The notes under the pieces were generated by a model. The model saw only the letters and a list, made by a program, of their open reading frames with translations. It did not search any database and had not been told where the DNA came from. Position numbers and translations under genes: made by a program. A DNA stretch of 64,000 nucleotides from Cercis canadensis (lineage: Eukaryota > Streptophyta > Magnoliopsida > Fabales > Fabaceae). Of the stretch, positions 1-12,234 are shown piece after piece (the stretch's first letter is position 1; each line of letters starts with the position of its first letter). The stretch covers positions 257,266 to 321,265 of the forward strand of contig QAOA01003577.1 in assembly GCA_003255065.1 (NCBI GenBank). The letters are read 5' to 3'.

Positions 1-1047
1 TCAAAAAAAGGCGTTCGATGAAATATTCTCTAGAATCTTCAAACGTAAAACTGGATTGCAAGCTTGTGCGTCTCGTAGATGCTCCATCTTGGTATCGGTT
101 TTATTACTAATACTAGGACCTTTTTTCTTCCCATTGCAGTGTTGGAGCAGTGGATTTTGTTGTACGTACCCTCTCTTATTTCGTTCTCATTTGCTGCCAT
201 AAGGAAGCCATTTCCATTGAGGTTTTGGGATTGCTTTTTTCTTTTTTTCTGAGAAAAAGTCGATTATATTGTGTATTCAATTAGTGACCGAATTGATAGT
301 TCAAGATGTTTTTGCCATACGATAAGTAAAATATGAGCAATGAGCATGTAACCCCCCCTTCCTCAAAAAAGAGAGAAGTGGAAAATAGGTAATGGGAGTG
401 GCGCTTCTTTTGGCTATGACGTTTTAGTTCTTTTTCAGGAAAAGGTTTCCTAGTAAAATTGCTTTCTTAATTGTGAACTGTGAAATTCCTAGTGGGATGT
501 TGCAAAATGTGAATCACTATTAACTACAAGTGTTACAGTTTGCGTTACCGAAAAAGAAAGTTACAGTTTTTGGTAATATTAATTCTTTTTACATAATATT
601 TATAAAAATTCTCACTTGTTCACCAAATATTCTCATCCAAATCTAATCTAATAAATTCTATATTTGTAGGGAATATTAGGTAGTTATCTTATTTCAAAAT
701 ACAATTTATAAAAAATTAAAACTTATCGGTATAAGTTAATATTATTTTATCTGTGCTAAAATTATTTTTAAAAAAGGTGTATAATCTCCTTAGCTTTAAT
801 TGTGTGTGTGTGTTTTTTTTTAATCTCTTCTCCCTAATCTCTTTACCAGCTTTCCATTTCTCCTACAAACGGTAGCTGTGCCTGTGCGGGCCCATTATCC
901 TCTTTATATTTTTCACCGGGGCAACGATCGAAGTAGGACAGTGGAGTGGAGCACCTCATGCGGGTGTGGCTTATCCGAAAAACCCAACCTTTTACAAGTT
1001 CTTTTCCGAAAGAGATTAGAAACTGAGAACGTAGAGCCACGATAAAA
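1..1047. other. Intergenic / promoter region upstream of PSRP5
   Basis: No gene can be supported here. The first 200 bases have an open frame (about 65 codons, no start) and an acceptor-like tract near 130-141, so they could be the tail of a gene outside the window, but I do not recognise the residues. Bases 560-780 are AT-rich, with a short (GT)n run near 801-812. The 5' leader of PSRP5 lies just before 1048. Confidence 0.4.
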
Positions 1048-1864
1048 ATGGCTCTTCTCTGCTTCAATTCTCTTACTCCTCTCTATTCTTCACTTCCCTC
1101 TTCTTCTTCTTCTTCTTCTTCTTCATCGACTTTGGCTGTTGCTAATACCGCTGGTAAGATTCTCCTTCCCTTCAATTTCTTCCCAATATTGTTCCTTTTT
1201 TTGTAGCTTAAGAATGTATTAGATCCATTATCGCTGCCGGTGCATTCTTAGACCCACTATTCATTCGTCTTTGCTCTGAAGTGAATTCTTTCACTGGGGA
1301 CTTATGTCAAACACTTGGGCTTCTCTTTGCATTTCCCTGCTCTTTTTGATGAATGTGTTACTATCTGATTTTTTTATCATTTACCAATGCACTTCATTGT
1401 TTCTTTTGTCAATTTCATCTAAACTTGCCACTCCCATACGAAATATATTTTCTTTGTTTTTATTAATTGTATTAAGGTCTCATATTTGAAGCTTCTATTG
1501 GGTTTTAGTTTCCAGGTTGCCCGTTAAACCCATTGATCTGCCGTCAAAGCCTTGGAGCAGAGTTAGAATTTCAACACCCTTCACTGTTAAGAAGACAGGT
1601 GCGGTAATTGTTAGAGTTGCCGCTGATGCTGATGGAACAGCTTCAGCAGAAAATGGAGAATCCCCCGCAGAAAGCAAGAAAGAGGTTGTGCCCGTTGACA
1701 AACTTCCCTTGGAGTCAAAGCTACAGGAGAGAGAAGAACAGAGATTGAAGATGAAATTGGCGAAGAAGATAAGGCTTCGAAGGAAAAGGCTCGTCCGGAA
1801 GCGGAGAATGAGGAAGAAGGGTAGATGGCCGCCTTCTAAAATGAAGAAATTGAAGAATGTCTGA
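1048..1864 (+). CDS. PSRP5: Plastid-specific 50S ribosomal protein 5, chloroplastic (PSRP5/cL37)
   Basis: Nuclear gene for a small basic protein of the chloroplast large ribosomal subunit. It has two exons, 1048-1153 and 1509-1864, giving 153 residues. The acceptor at 1507-1508 is chosen because it keeps the frame; the AG at 1514-1515 does not. The N-terminus is a Ser-rich, acid-poor transit peptide (MALLCFNSLTPLYSS then a run of Ser from TCT/TTC repeats). The C-terminus is very basic (LAKKIRLRRKRLVRKRRMRK) and ends KGRWPPSKMKKLKNV, which matches my memory of Arabidopsis PSRP5 (At3g56910) nearly exactly. The middle (about residues 60-95) is acidic and poorly conserved, as in the family. It is convergent with the RING gene downstream. 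Confidence 0.93.
1098..1127 (+). repeat. (TTC/TCT)n trinucleotide microsatellite coding poly-Ser
   Basis: About nine copies of a TTC/TCT trinucleotide lie inside the PSRP5 transit peptide and encode a serine run. Length changes would stay in frame, and transit peptides tolerate such tracts. Confidence 0.8.
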
Positions 1865-3141
1865 ACTTGAGCACAAGTTGTCTTTTCAGGTTGAGTCCTG
1901 ATGCTTCTCTTCTGGCTTTTAAGGTTCTAATGATTTGTTATTTGTCAATCCACAATGTCAAACGTATTCTGTTAATTTTCACTTAAGTACATTAGCTGAT
2001 ATAGCATTCCCCTTTTGGTTCTAAATATTTGAAATAGGAATTTGATTTGAGTTCGGACCACCATCATCTTCATGGATGAAATGGGTGCTGTAATTCTAAA
2101 TTTACTGGAAACCCATTTTGCACTCAATTTGCATCCTATGTTTGCAGCTACTACCATATGCCATGCTTGTAGCAGTGCTTATATAGCTTTTGGCATCTAT
2201 TCTCCAGGTTATGGGTTGGTTGAGGGCAATGCAAACAAATTGGCAAAGGAAAACAATTAGAAAAATCTTTCATATGTCATTTCAAAATAAAAAGATTGGA
2301 AATTGAATAATGTCTGTGTTCTGATGTCAGTTGGGTGGAAAATCAGTGTCTTTGTCTTTTCAAATGCAATACGCAACTTCTCTTTATTGAAGCTTTTGGA
2401 GAGACCCTTCAACTTTTGGAAAGGCCCTTTTTTTTCTCTTTTTTTTTTCCTTTTTTTTGAGGGGTTGGAAAGACTCTTCTATGTTAGTGTCCTTAGCATT
2501 TTATCTTCTTAGCTTAGCATTTGCAAAGAATTTGTGAAATAGTGTTTTAGCAAACCTAATCAAATGTTATACTAATCAAAGCTTAGCATCTGTAAATCTG
2601 CATAAAAGTTTCATATGGCAATGACCCCCTAGCACATAACGATTGTTTTCACAAATCCGAAAAAAGATGTCCTCAGCAGATCTAATAGTAGTCAAAGCGC
2701 TCCCCACAACCCCTCCCTCCCTCCCTCCCATTGTTCTCCCTTAATTTTCTGGGATCAAAGTGTATCTACATCGTTTTTATGTGTAAGTTAAAGAATGAAG
2801 GGGCTCGAGATAAGCAACAGGAATGTATTGCTATACAGAAAAATCGCTTTTACAATCCCTCGTATCCAAATCAAGTAATGGGGGAGTCTACATGAACCTA
2901 CAATATATACATACCCCATCATAAACTACAGTTTAGAACGCAATAAAGCACTATTCAAAAGATGAAAGCTCTCGAAACCTGTGAAGCAGGAAAAGGCAGC
3001 CTTTTTTCCTTCTCTTTTCTAATTTATTTACCAACAGTTGTCAGCAGATTAGTAAGAAGCCGTTCAGATTATCCATTGTCGAATCCCTTTTGGGTGATCC
3101 TGCACCTCAGTGTCTTGTCCGACCTCTATCTTGAGGAACAG
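1865..3141. other. Convergent 3' flanks of PSRP5 and the RING gene
   Basis: 3' UTR and intergenic DNA between two genes that face each other. It contains a T-rich stretch (2420-2460) and a short (CCCT)n tract near 2711-2728. The RING gene 3' UTR probably fills about 2800-3141. No coding region is supported. Confidence 0.5.
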
Positions 3142-6100
3142 TCAAACCAATGAATCACCTCTGAGGATATCAAATTTGCAGAGAGGGCAGGTTGCTTTAG
3201 TCTGAAGCCATCTGCTGATGCATCCACAATGAAAATGGTGGGTGCAGGGAAGGCGATACAGTTCTGCTCCATCTACATATGGAGAAAGGCAGATGCAGCA
3301 TTCCTACAATATAATCAGAAACAATTTAATTCTCCATCATGGGTTCTATTATGTATTTCAATCATATGACAAGCAGAGCATGGAATTTTTGGTAAGCAAT
3401 GTTTAGGTCATAGTGTCAGTTTCACCAAGATATATAAAGTTATACAAACTCAATGAATCAGGATGAAAATTTCAGGGGATGTATATCGTATCAATGACAA
3501 ACAGAAGCATATTTAGGAACAATTTTCAAGGATAACATCCGTTGACGGTCGTAATAATCCATTCTTTTTCACCACATCAATATTTCTTTTACTACTTACA
3601 TACTTCACAAGAATTAACTCTCAATTTCAGATGGCACGGTGATGAAGGGATCAGAAAAAAGGGCAAAGAAATCTTAAAAGTTTAATCAGCCATTGCAATG
3701 AATTTGTAACCAACGAAGTCTACATTCTACTGATGAAATTCATCAACAGTTCCATGACCGGCACTATGGGTCATAAAGCTTCGAGGTGTCGTCAAACTAC
3801 ATACTTTAGACCAATCAGTAGAAGAAGCTGTAAAGTCATATGTCAGAGAACCACTCAATCTAAAAGCTAATGGGTTTAAATCTCAAACACATTACACAGA
3901 AACAAATGCAGTTAGTTAAATTAGACATATGAAACTAAAATTACAGAATCACTGAGTGGGAGATATGAGAAGTATATAGTACTCACAGAATCATCAGGAT
4001 GAAGAGAAAGTTCACTGACATAGTTGCTATTGCCTGTATCCATTCTTGCTTTAACAACTTGCTTCTGGTTATCATCAACCATCACCAACAAATTTGACTG
4101 ACTAAACCTATATTTAGGAAGAGATCTGATATCCTCGTCTGATGCACCTTCTCTCATTTTTATAGCATAAGCTAATGCTACTATTGGGACGAAGCAGAAG
4201 AGAGCAAAGAAAATAATGAATGCCATCCCAACGCAGAAGATAATGAAAAATACATCAAAGGCTAGAAAGACTACTGTTAACCTGCAAGAATATGATTAAT
4301 ATAATGCTTAGTGTTCCATTGACCAAATAATCGCAGCATAAGCTTAACTTTATTATTTTTATGAACTTTTCCTTTAGACAGTAAACAATGTCCCTTTTCT
4401 ATCTGAGATTGTTAACAAATTACAGGTTCAAATAATGACCAGATTTTACATACTTTAAGACTCTTAAAATATAAGATTTTAATGAATAACAGATCTCAAA
4501 TTCCATTAATAAAGGAAAATTGTCTGACAAATTCACAGGATACCGGATAGTATAAAGGCATTCTCAAGGACTAGATAGTAATAAACAAAATGAATTAAAG
4601 CTCCCTTGGGAATGCATAATTACTATTCTGATTTATAAATGTTGGTGGTCAAGAAAAGTAGAGGGAGGGAACGGTCTCCTGGATTAATCCCAATAGATTG
4701 AGATGATGAAAATGCATCCAGCAACAAGGTTTGTAAGTCCAAGCAATTTACAGCAGAATTTTGTGATTACTTTGAAATGGTTATGGTTATTAGAAGAACT
4801 AGCTTAGCTTGTATTGCAAAACCAAAAAGCTGCCATCAGCTATTGCTTCATGCATACATCAGGATGAGAAAAAGTAGATCTCTTACTTCTTCACTGCTTA
4901 GTAGTAACTGCCAACTAAACAAGATTTGGTCTTTTCATTTTTGGGGTTGAATAGGTTATGCATACATCTATGCTGGGGTCATGGAATACGATCATCAAAT
5001 AGTTTCAAGGTTAGAAAAACTATCACATCATGGCTGATGTAGATTATCTGGCTCGAGAAGAAAGATAAGGAATTTCCAGATAGAGAAAGACCCTGCAGGA
5101 GATTAAGAGACTTATTCAATAATCCCTTTTCTGGGTACAGTCTAGTCCTTCTTTGTTTTGCTCAGGAGGCACTTTGAAAGAGTTCATAAATATTCTAAAT
5201 AGTTGAAATTCTCCAAAAAAAAAAAATTGTCTAGCTATTTTGCATAGGAGGTGTACTTCTCGGCATTCATAACATCTTTCATTAAATGCCACCCACCCCA
5301 CCCCCTCCCCCTTCCCCCCAAAAACAACACAGGGAGAAGAGAAATCTAAGTTAAAATTCTTACCAGTAGAGACGAGGACAATCTTGCAAAAGGGCTTGAC
5401 CACCCATAACAATCCAATAAAATCCAAAGACCCACCAAACAGATGATGCCAGAGTGTTCATAGACTCTAACTTCTTCACAATGCTGAAAAGAAACAAAAA
5501 GAATAACATGGAAGTTCAATCTTATGCAATGTAAAGGCTCGGAAAGAAAAGTACACATGATAACAGAAAATGATTCTTCTTATTATTATTATTTGATGTT
5601 TTTAATCATTAACACCTTGGACATCAATCACTCGACCCTTAACACATGAAACAAGCAGGTGCAAAGGCTGTAAGCACTAAGCGTCCTCTAAGGAAACGAT
5701 ACTTTGCAAGAGTGTCCACTTTTCTCTTTTTACAAGACATTTGGCACACAAATTATGAGGTTATCAAGTCTGGCTGAGTAAGACGAGCGTCAAGTAAAAC
5801 AAGCACTTGCCTCCCTACCCTTTTTAACATTTTTTTTAAAAGTCTTTTGCAACAATAGTTGAAATGAGAATAAGCTTTACCTACAGCTATTTCCTATACA
5901 CAATGATTATCCAGTACTAGCAAATGAGAACTTCACCAAAATGCAGAAAAACTTTAAATTTCTCATCCTACCGAAGAAATGCTTATAAAAAATCAAAAGG
6001 AGCATGTCTGGGCTTATTTTATTTGGTTTTTTTTTTTTAGCTAGTTTTCTATTAATATATCATACCTAATACATAAATAAACAAATGCACCTTGACTCAG

Positions 6101-6728
6101 AAAATCAACTAAAATTCCGTCATAGTCATCACATAAAGCACAAAATATCTATAAGTCCATATATAAGAAATTAAAAATTTTCAACTTATTGCCATAGTTA
6201 AGCAACTATACGGAGGAAAACCTTTCCCAAGAAAAATTTCTAGCATATTTGAGAAAGACTAGAATACCTGTTCCGACTCTGAGAGGATGAAAGCCCCACC
6301 TCAGCTGCGTGATAATCGTTGGTCCTCCTCCAATACTCAAAATACACAAAACCCATATGCAGAATACACTCAAAAGCATACCCACATAGCCAAAGCCTCA
6401 AAGGGGTCGAGGGGCGCTCGCTAAATGTAGAAAGAAGCACCCCAGCAGCGACGAGGACAAAGGCTAGGTTCCACACAAGGTCGACAACCAAAAAGGGCTT
6501 GGAATAGGAGCAAGTGCTGTCATCAATGGGCCGGTCATCATCGTCCTCCGATCGCTGCTCCGTGCAGTCTCCGAGGAAAATCCGGTGGTGCTCGGCGGCG
6601 ATGAGACGGGTGGTGTAGCGAGTTAAGGGGAGAGTGAAAGTAGTGCGTATGGTGGGTCCGCGAAGCATGGGATCACTAGGACGAGAACGGCTTAGAGCAC
6701 CGCTCTGCAAAAGACGTTCTTGTTCCAT
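3142..6728 (-). CDS. RING-H2 membrane E3 ubiquitin ligase, At1g63170/At1g12760-like
   Basis: Probable E3 ubiquitin ligase anchored in an endomembrane. Four exons on the minus strand: 6728-6268, 5483-5364, 4281-3987, 3303-3142, all GT-AG, giving 345 residues. Exon 1 carries an acidic patch ([11 protein letters not shown]) and two hydrophobic segments ([20 protein letters not shown] and the one around [19 protein letters not shown]). Exon 2 ([20 protein letters not shown]) gives a third. Exon 3 gives a long fourth segment followed by a cytosolic linker. Exon 4 is the RING-H2 domain: C-x2-C (CCIC), CTHHFHCGC and CPLC, with all zinc ligands present, ending 13 residues before the stop. This order matches the Arabidopsis At1g63170/At1g12760 family as I know it. 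The start at MEQERLL is the family-like one, but the frame stays open 102 codons further upstream. Substrates are unknown. Confidence 0.88.
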
Positions 6729-7893
6729 TGTAAATGAGTTAGAAGAAAAAGAGAGATAGATAAGATGAATGTGAAAGAGAGAGATATAGAGACTAGGGAG
6801 CTGATGAACAGGTAAAGCGTGGTTTCGGTACTTTCGGAGAGAAGAAAGAAATGGTGGTAGTGGTGGAGGCACTACTGGCACTAAGCTTGAAAGGGGTGCG
6901 AAACGACGTCCCATCGGGATGAAGACACATTTTGTATTGGGAATGGGGTTAGTGTGTGAGCTGTTGTGAGTGAAGGGAGGTAATGATTGGATGAGGCGCA
7001 GTGCAGAGAGTGCTGTTGACTTTTCAATTTTCAAGATTAATAATGATTATTCTAATTATGTATTAGCTTAACCCATATGAGTTTTCAGTTTCTGATGTAA
7101 ATTGAGGAATGAGACAAAAGAATGCAGTTGGCAAGTTGCAAACAAAAACGTCCACGGTCCACCGCATTAAACATTTACCAAAATAAAGAGACCTCCTTTT
7201 TGTTGTCTTATGCTCATATTATTCTTGTTTGGAATTTGTTATAATGCTTTTTATAGTGAAATATGATTTTTCACTTTCCAAAAACTCTTTAGAATTGGGC
7301 AATAGTGAGTGCTGTCTAAGCATCGTTCAAGGCAATTGATCAATTTAATGAAATTTGATGTCAAACTTTTGATTCCCTTCCATCCCTTTTTATCTACAAT
7401 AATATCAAGCTCAATTTATTCATGTCACCACCAAATTCAGATATTAACTCGGAAGGCCAGAAATTTCCATATCTTTTAAGCGCTAGTTAGCATTCAAGGT
7501 TCAAGCAAGAGAGTGCTAGAAAATGTGAGCAAGTGGCATGGGTTGGTGAAAAAGCAGGAGCAGCTGCAAGACACACTAAAGTCACAAACTACTCTCAGCA
7601 AGGCCATTTTTTCAATGATAAATTTCAATATTGGCGTCAAAATATATAATGAAATCATGACAATGAACTAAGAATCCAGATTCAACCTACCAAAATGGAA
7701 GATACCACATTAAGCAATCAGCAAACGGTAACATCACCCTCAAAAGTACAAGAGGAAACACAACAAAAATCCCCTTGAATTGATTAGAACAAAACAAAAC
7801 AAAACATAGCTCCCTTTGCTTTCTTGTTCATTTTTGTTCCCGGGGTCCAAAGTCTTCCATTCATTCAAAAAGAAAGGCCTTCTCTTGTCATCT
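6729..7893. other. RING gene 5' region and 3' flank of arabinofuranosidase 1
   Basis: Bases 6729-7034 are the RING gene leader, with purine-rich GAGA repeats near 6745-6795. From about 7050 the DNA is AT-rich with no supported gene. The 3' UTR of the arabinofuranosidase probably occupies about 7600-7893. Confidence 0.45.
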
Positions 7894-10800
7894 TCACTTG
7901 CTTACTCTACACAAATCAAATGACGTGACTGAATGTGGAGCTAGTTGCACAATCATTTCCTTGCTAGCATTATTAAGTGGAGTTTGCTTTGGCACAATCT
8001 GAATACACATAAAAAGAAGAACAAAGCAAAGATGTAAGACAATTTATTTGACAATTCAACATGAGGTTCAGATTCTAGCCCCAGTTATATATAATATAAC
8101 AAATTTGTAAAAAAAAAAAAAAAATGTACCTTCTTCGGATCTGCGAAGGAATTCTCGTCCATTTTATTAGCAGATGTGAGCACAGTCATTGTTGATGCGG
8201 CCTGTTGCACATCATTTGAGTCCAATCCATTAACAGTAATCTTGAGGTTCTCTGGTGTTTCTCCAAAGTTCACAACCTGCACAAGTCATTTTTTATGCAA
8301 GTTAGTAAACACAACTAGATTTTCTCATCTCAATCAAACAGACTCTGCATTACCTTTATCTTTACATAATTGTGCTTATTCTCAGCATTTTGATAAGCAA
8401 TTGCAGATGCAACAAGTGAAGATGAATTTGATTTGAGTATTGAATTAAGAAGCATTGCTCCACTTGACTCTCTGAAAAAATGCTGCACCCAGTAGCTAGG
8501 AGTTCCATAAACCTGATAGGAGTCAAACATAATTGAATCTGGCATCCACCTAATAACAGAAATGACACAATCTCAATATGGCAATCATGCCTAATTTATC
8601 CACTTGACAGGGTTATAATGAAAAAAAATTATTTCAAGAAAGAACATAGGGCTTGTTCTATTCTACAGTGTTAAAAAAAAAAAGATAGATAATATAAAAT
8701 TCAAGGTAAGAGCATAAGTAAAATACCTCCTGTCATTTGTATTTACAAAAAGTGGTGCATAGCTAGCCATACTAACAACATCACTGCATCAGAAAAGAAA
8801 AAATGACTAGATGAGTAGTAAGTAGTGAACTAGATTGGCAACTCAAAGTTTCATACTAGCTCCATGAACATTTCTAATGTAATACAAAGTGATATTTAAA
8901 GGGCCTAAATACAAATATGCGAGGTTAAGATCTACAACTTTTGAACAGAAATGTTGTAATGCATCTGTAACTTGTAGGAGAAGAGTATTTGAGCATCAAA
9001 TAGGGGGAAAAAAAACTAATTTTCTTTTGTAGTCTATATAGCAGCCATCCAATCAATTTACATCAGAAAAACAGCATTAGAAGCATCATTAAGTAATGAG
9101 AAGAGCAGTAAACCTGTTCATTTCCAATCCAATAAGGAATGCAGCTTCAGCCACAGCTGCAAAAAGGCTTCCAGCCCCAGCATCTTCTTGCCAGACAGCA
9201 TATTCACTAACAAAAGCCTGTACAACATTCAAACAACTTGAGCCTTCATCTATCAAACACATGTATTTATAAGATAATCAGATACAAGGATGTTCAAAGA
9301 TGTTCATCGAACCTTAGCACCGCTACGTATCATGTTATCAAACTTGTTCCTCTTAGAGAACAGGTCATTGGCAGTTGTATAAATCTATACAGAAAAATCA
9401 GGGTAATTGAGAGGATAATGGCAACAAAGCAAACCTAGCATGCATGCATATTTTTAAAATTGTAAGTAATAAGCGAGAGTACATTGTGAAATGTAGTAAG
9501 AGAAATGGTGCTAGGATATATTACATGAAAATCAAAAAAATCAGCTGGATGATCTAATGGTTTTTCAGTAGCATCACAATTTGTGATCATTTTGATATCT
9601 GGATAGGCTTTTCTGATTGCATTGTAGAACACAAGGTAGTTTCCTGTTCAATAAAAATATAAAGAAAAATTATTGTCATTAGAATAATCTTTTAGGATTT
9701 CTTTCTAAGTCATGCATTATTGGGAAAAATGAAAAATCTGAATCATAATGTAAAGCAAATTTTCACTTGTTAATGTATAGATAAAAAGAAAAATCATTCA
9801 AGGCTTTTTGCATATATGCTTAAAAGATTATGACTAAGAGAAAAATGCATACCTTGATAGTTGTACCTCCCACAATCTTCATTCCCAATAGCAACATAGG
9901 TTAGGTTAAAAGGAGCTGGGTGTCCCATAGCAGCTCTAAGGGAACCCCATTTTGATTTGCGGTCACCTCTGGCAAACTCAATGCCATCAAGGGCTTCCTG
10001 CAATGAAGATCAAAATCTATGTTAAAAAAAAAAAAAAAAAAAAAAANAAAAAAAAAAAAAAAAAGGAAAATATGAAAAGAAAGGAGAGTGAGAAATATAC
10101 TTGCACAAATGGCCAAATGGCAGAGGTATTAACTTCATCATTATGGCTGATACCTGAAATGAGAGGTTGAATTAAAAAGCAAAATAGAAATTCACCAGTG
10201 AACTTAGTTAAGACAAGAAGAAATGCATAGTACCATTGTTAAACACCCATATTGGAGCTGTACCAAGGTCCTCTGTCAGCTGCACAAGAATAGTAAAAAT
10301 TATGATTGACTTTCACAGCACAAAATTGAAATTTTTTCAAATATCAGAATCCCATGACTAAATAGTTCCTACTTGAAGAAACTCAAAATAGCCAAGTCCA
10401 TCATCAGTCCAATACTTCCACACATCACCCCAGTGCCCAGGTCTCTCTTCCCATGGCCCAACACTTGCTTTCCACCTAAATGCATTTCTTAGCCATTCTC
10501 CTTCAACAAAACAACCACCTAATGCAATGTAACATCAAATACTTAGTTGAGTACTGTGTGATTATATTTATTTAATCAATGCATGAGATATAGGCAGCAG
10601 AATATGCTTTAACCAAACCTAAGTTTCGGCATACCCGGAAATCTGAGAAATCTTGGTTTCATATCTACCAGCATTTGAGCTAGATCGTTTCGGCAACCAT
10701 GTCCCTGTGCCGATAGGTAGACTGTGTATTAATAAGCGAAAAGAATGGTTTGAAGTAGAATTGCCAACAATAAACATTTACTGAATAAGGACCTTGAAAG

Positions 10801-12234
10801 TGTCCACAGGCATAGCAGAGACTTGGTCCAACCATATCACCCCCTTTCTGCTTGCTGTTATTTGAAGATTTGCAAAATGATCTGTGGCCTTGGCTTCCAA
10901 TATAGTTTCGAATTTTCTCCAGCGTGATGCTCCAGCACTTCTGCAAGATCAATTAGTTGCATTACTCATGCAAAGAGAGAAAAAGGTAAAATTTGTGGGT
11001 TATTAACTTATTATTAAAACATATTTGGGGTCTCTAGAGCATGTTAAAATAGAGCTTACGAAACTGTAGCTGAAGCCAGTTTTGCTTGACCATATGCTCC
11101 CACAAATGAAACTGTTAGCTTAATTGGTGTTCGTGAACGACCATAGAACACCACTTTGTACTNCTTCCAATATGGTTTCGAATTTTCTCCAGCGTGATGC
11201 TCCAGCACTTCTGCAAGATCAATTAGTTGCATTACTCATGCAAAGAGAGAAAAAGGTAAAATTTTGTGGGTTATTAACTTATTATTAAAACATATTTGGG
11301 GTCTCTAGAGCATGTTAAAATAGAGCTTACGAAACTGTAGCTGAAGCCAGTTTTGCTTGACCATATGCTCCCACAAATGAAACTGTTAGCTTAATTGGTG
11401 TTCGTGAACGACCATAGAACACCACTTTGTACTTCTTCCCTTGTTCAATGTTCTGAAAAAAGATAAAAGTATTACAAATCACTTAGGCAGAAGAAGAAGG
11501 GCATTATTATTATTAAATGTAAGGTATGAACTAGTGTCAGTCTCACCATGCCCCAATAGCCAGGGTTAGAAATACCAACTTCCTTTTTATCAGTTTGCAC
11601 CTCCATTCTTAGTGCAATCTTGTTGTTTTGAAAGCAAGAAGTAGCATCCGTTTCTACATTTATGTCTGATTCATTTCCAATAACAGTCCAAGGAAAAATA
11701 CCTGAGGGAACGATTGTCCCTCCAGATTCAAAACCTGAAACACAAATTCATATTAAACAACAGCCATGTTTCTAGTTAATAGAATTAAATTCATGATAAG
11801 GACAAGAAAGTAACATAATCAATAGAATTTTGAAAAGTAGATCAGCCAATGCAATCACTTAGATGTAAATGGACCAGGTAACAAACAAATCATTTCAAAG
11901 TGTTCAGAGAATGTAGAAATTACCTCTGTTGTTCACAAGCTCTGCCCACAAGCCCCCAGCACCAGCATGATTGATCTCCTGCAAAAGAAATTAGTCATTT
12001 TTATTTAAAAAAAAAAGGGGTGGGTCAATTTGTAGCTGCATTTTTTTTGCTCACCTCAAAGAAAATTCCAAAGAGAGTTTCAGGAATTGTCCTTCCACCA
12101 TTACCATCTACAACTAGTGTTGATGACTGGTTACCATTACCATTAGCATCACCAGAGAAAGGAAGAGCAACACAATCCACTATGAAGAAATAAAGCAGCA
12201 GAGCAACGCTGCAAAAAACCTTGGAAAAACTCAT
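7894..12234 (-). CDS. Alpha-L-arabinofuranosidase (GH51), tandem copy 1
   Basis: Secreted cell-wall enzyme that releases arabinose from arabinoxylan and arabinan; like Arabidopsis ASD1. Seventeen exons: 12234-12055, 11978-11924, 11734-11547, 11452-11331, 10940-10793, 10704-10635, 10518-10373, 10279-10234, 10153-10101, 9997-9853, 9643-9525, 9384-9313, 9217-9114, 8783-8727, 8549-8354, 8276-8130, 7998-7894, giving 650 residues (ASD1 is about 678). It starts with a signal peptide (MSFSKVFCSVALLLYFF). A carbohydrate-binding-like region lies in exons 3-5, then the GH51 barrel. The acid/base Glu376 is in GNED (exon 10) and the nucleophile Glu453 in VSEYAV (exon 13), so it looks active. Partial second copies of exons 4 (11060-11162) and 5 (11164-11210) around the N at 11163 come from an assembly overlap and are left out of this model. 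Confidence 0.9.
10894..11433. repeat. Direct repeat around single N (assembly overlap), hits exons 4-5
   Basis: Bases 10894-11162 and 11164-11433 are the same sequence apart from one substitution and one 1-base indel, separated only by the N at 11163. Each holds parts of exons 4 and 5 of arabinofuranosidase 1. The pattern of one N between near-identical ends fits two contigs whose ends overlap but were not merged. Confidence 0.9.

Noticed and set aside
1-201. Open frame at the window edge, possible last exon of an upstream gene
   Set aside because: No recognisable residues and no way to see the rest; left as unassigned.
11060-11210. Apparent tandem duplication of arabinofuranosidase exons as a biological event
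   Set aside because: The copies meet at a single N, are cut in mid-exon and are near-identical; an unmerged contig overlap explains it better.
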